From positions 1 to 44,112 of the forward strand of contig JAHJGZ010000140.1 of the NCBI GenBank assembly GCA_018823795.1: a stretch of DNA of 44,112 nt, given 5' to 3'. How positions within the stretch are numbered: the first letter of the stretch is position 1; each line of letters begins with the position of its first letter. The notes below the pieces were generated by a model. It had not been told where the DNA came from, made no database searches, and was given only the letters and a program-made list of their open reading frames with translations. A program made the translations under genes and the position numbers. Origin of the DNA: Candidatus Omnitrophota bacterium (lineage in GTDB: Bacteria > Omnitrophota > Omnitrophia > JAHJGZ01). This document shows, piece after piece, positions 43,584-44,112 of the stretch.

Positions 43584-43696
43584 AGTCCCTTTTCATTATT
43601 TAATTTAATATAGGAAGGGACGAATTAACCCCCACACCAATTATTTCAAACAATTCAAATTCTTCTTAAAAGCGCCTCATACAATTGGTGTGGGGG
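43584..43696. repeat. Long inverted repeats upstream of the 50-residue gene
   Basis: Two inverted repeats: GTCCCTT with AAGGGAC around 43586-43621, and a perfect 14-bp pair CCCCCACACCAATT (43629-43642) and AATTGGTGTGGGGG (43683-43696) with a 40-base spacer. Next to it lies CTGCCTACCGTCAGGCAGG (43704-43722). They resemble the ends of a small mobile repeat or a regulatory structure. No gene lies in the 43565-43875 gap. Confidence 0.6.
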
Positions 43697-43746
43697 TACA
43701 TTCCTGCCTACCGTCAGGCAGGCAAACCGATACTTTAAATGAGACC

Positions 43747-43833
43747 AAAACTTATGGAACGAAGTGAACATAAGTTTTATGGTCGAATTTAATCCCGCCC
43801 TTTTGGGATAATGCGGTTAAAAAAGGGCGGGAT
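43747..43833. terminator. Two hairpins downstream of the histidine kinase
   Basis: A hairpin of AAAACTTATG (43747-43756) with CATAAGTTTT (43769-43778), then a perfect 13-bp pair ATCCCGCCCTTTT (43792-43804) and AAAAGGGCGGGAT (43821-43833). The second directly follows the histidine kinase stop in its reading direction and could terminate its message, although a clear T run is lacking. Confidence 0.5.
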
Positions 43834-43875
43834 ACGACACCACATATGAATCTGACTTTTATTAACCGTCACGCC

Positions 43876-44112
43876 TTATGCTTCTGGAATCGTAATAGTA
43901 AAAGTAGTTCCCTTTCCTACTTCACTTGCTACCGTAACCGTTCCTTGATGCTCTTCGACGATACGTTTTGAAATTGATAAACCGAGCCCCAGATTCATCG
44001 AATCTTTTTTTGTTGAGAAGAATGATCCAAAAAGTTTTTCAAGATCTTCCTTTGGAATGCCGCAGCCCGTGTCCTGAAAAGATATTTCAACACGTTTTTC
44101 TTTAACGACAAC
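43876..44112 (-). CDS. Histidine kinase, C-terminal ATPase domain (partial)
   Basis: The last 78 residues of a sensor histidine kinase, cut by the right window edge. It has the G1 box DTGCGIP, the F box FGSFFSTKK, the G2 box GLGLSISKRIVEEHQG and the end GKGTTFTITIPEA. It would phosphorylate itself and pass the phosphate to a response regulator. The sensor and phosphoacceptor domains lie outside the window. The regulator at 41876 is a possible partner. Confidence 0.93.
   Translation of the reverse strand, partial: VVVKEKRVEISFQDTGCGIPKEDLEKLFGSFFSTKKDSMNLGLGLSISKRIVEEHQGTVTVASEVGKGTTFTITIPEA

Overview
The window looks like chromosomal DNA of an uncultured, AT-rich, Gram-negative (diderm) bacterium. 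A full-length LptD shows that it assembles lipopolysaccharide or a similar outer leaflet. Housekeeping genes (accD, rpoN, a CCA-encoding tRNA-Thr) show that this is a chromosome, not a plasmid. The standard genetic code fits every gene. I cannot name the phylum safely; Candidatus Omnitrophota or a neighbouring lineage is a guess.

Left region (1-20597, all minus strand): one tightly packed, operon-like run. It appears to start at a MarR-type EPS-associated regulator (20189-20560), whose promoter overlaps a 14-bp-arm palindrome spanning the start codon. Next come two nonulosonate (sialic-acid-like) modules. Module 2 is neuA, a NeuC fused to an SDR epimerase/dehydratase, and a full-length neuB. 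Module 1 is neuC, neuA, and a NeuB-like enzyme that lacks the usual C-terminal SAF domain. A capsule-type glycosyltransferase sits between the modules. Further downstream are two sulfotransferases, three methyltransferases, a B12-binding radical SAM enzyme, a P-loop kinase-like protein, three more glycosyltransferase-like proteins and an ABC exporter of the MsbA/PglK type. A broken copy of the SAF-less neuB lies directly behind one sulfotransferase gene. Together these genes look like a pathway for a sulfated, methylated cell-surface glycan carrying one or two different nonulosonic acids.

Middle region (20631-29067, minus strand): sugar-nucleotide genes. These are UDP-glucuronate decarboxylase, a CDP-paratose 2-epimerase-like SDR, the complete dTDP-L-rhamnose set (rfbD, rfbB, rfbA, rfbC), lptD, and another SDR epimerase. 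They would supply xylose, rhamnose and other sugars for the same surface glycan and export LPS.

Right-middle region (29068-34830): two tandem membrane GGDEF diguanylate cyclases, an orphan UgpC/MalK-type ATPase and accD. The block is flanked on both sides by MITE-like repeats ending in CCCCGTTAGAG. Plus-strand genes follow: rpoN with a good sigma-70 promoter, tRNA-Thr(CGT), and an SGNH/MBOAT pair resembling alginate-type O-acetylation genes.

Right end (39137-44112, minus strand): a tiny lipoprotein, a sirtuin, a small basic protein, a secreted coiled-coil protein built of 80-residue repeats, a single-domain response regulator, a secreted hypothetical protein, a 50-residue protein, a cluster of long inverted repeats, and the C-terminus of a histidine kinase cut by the window edge.
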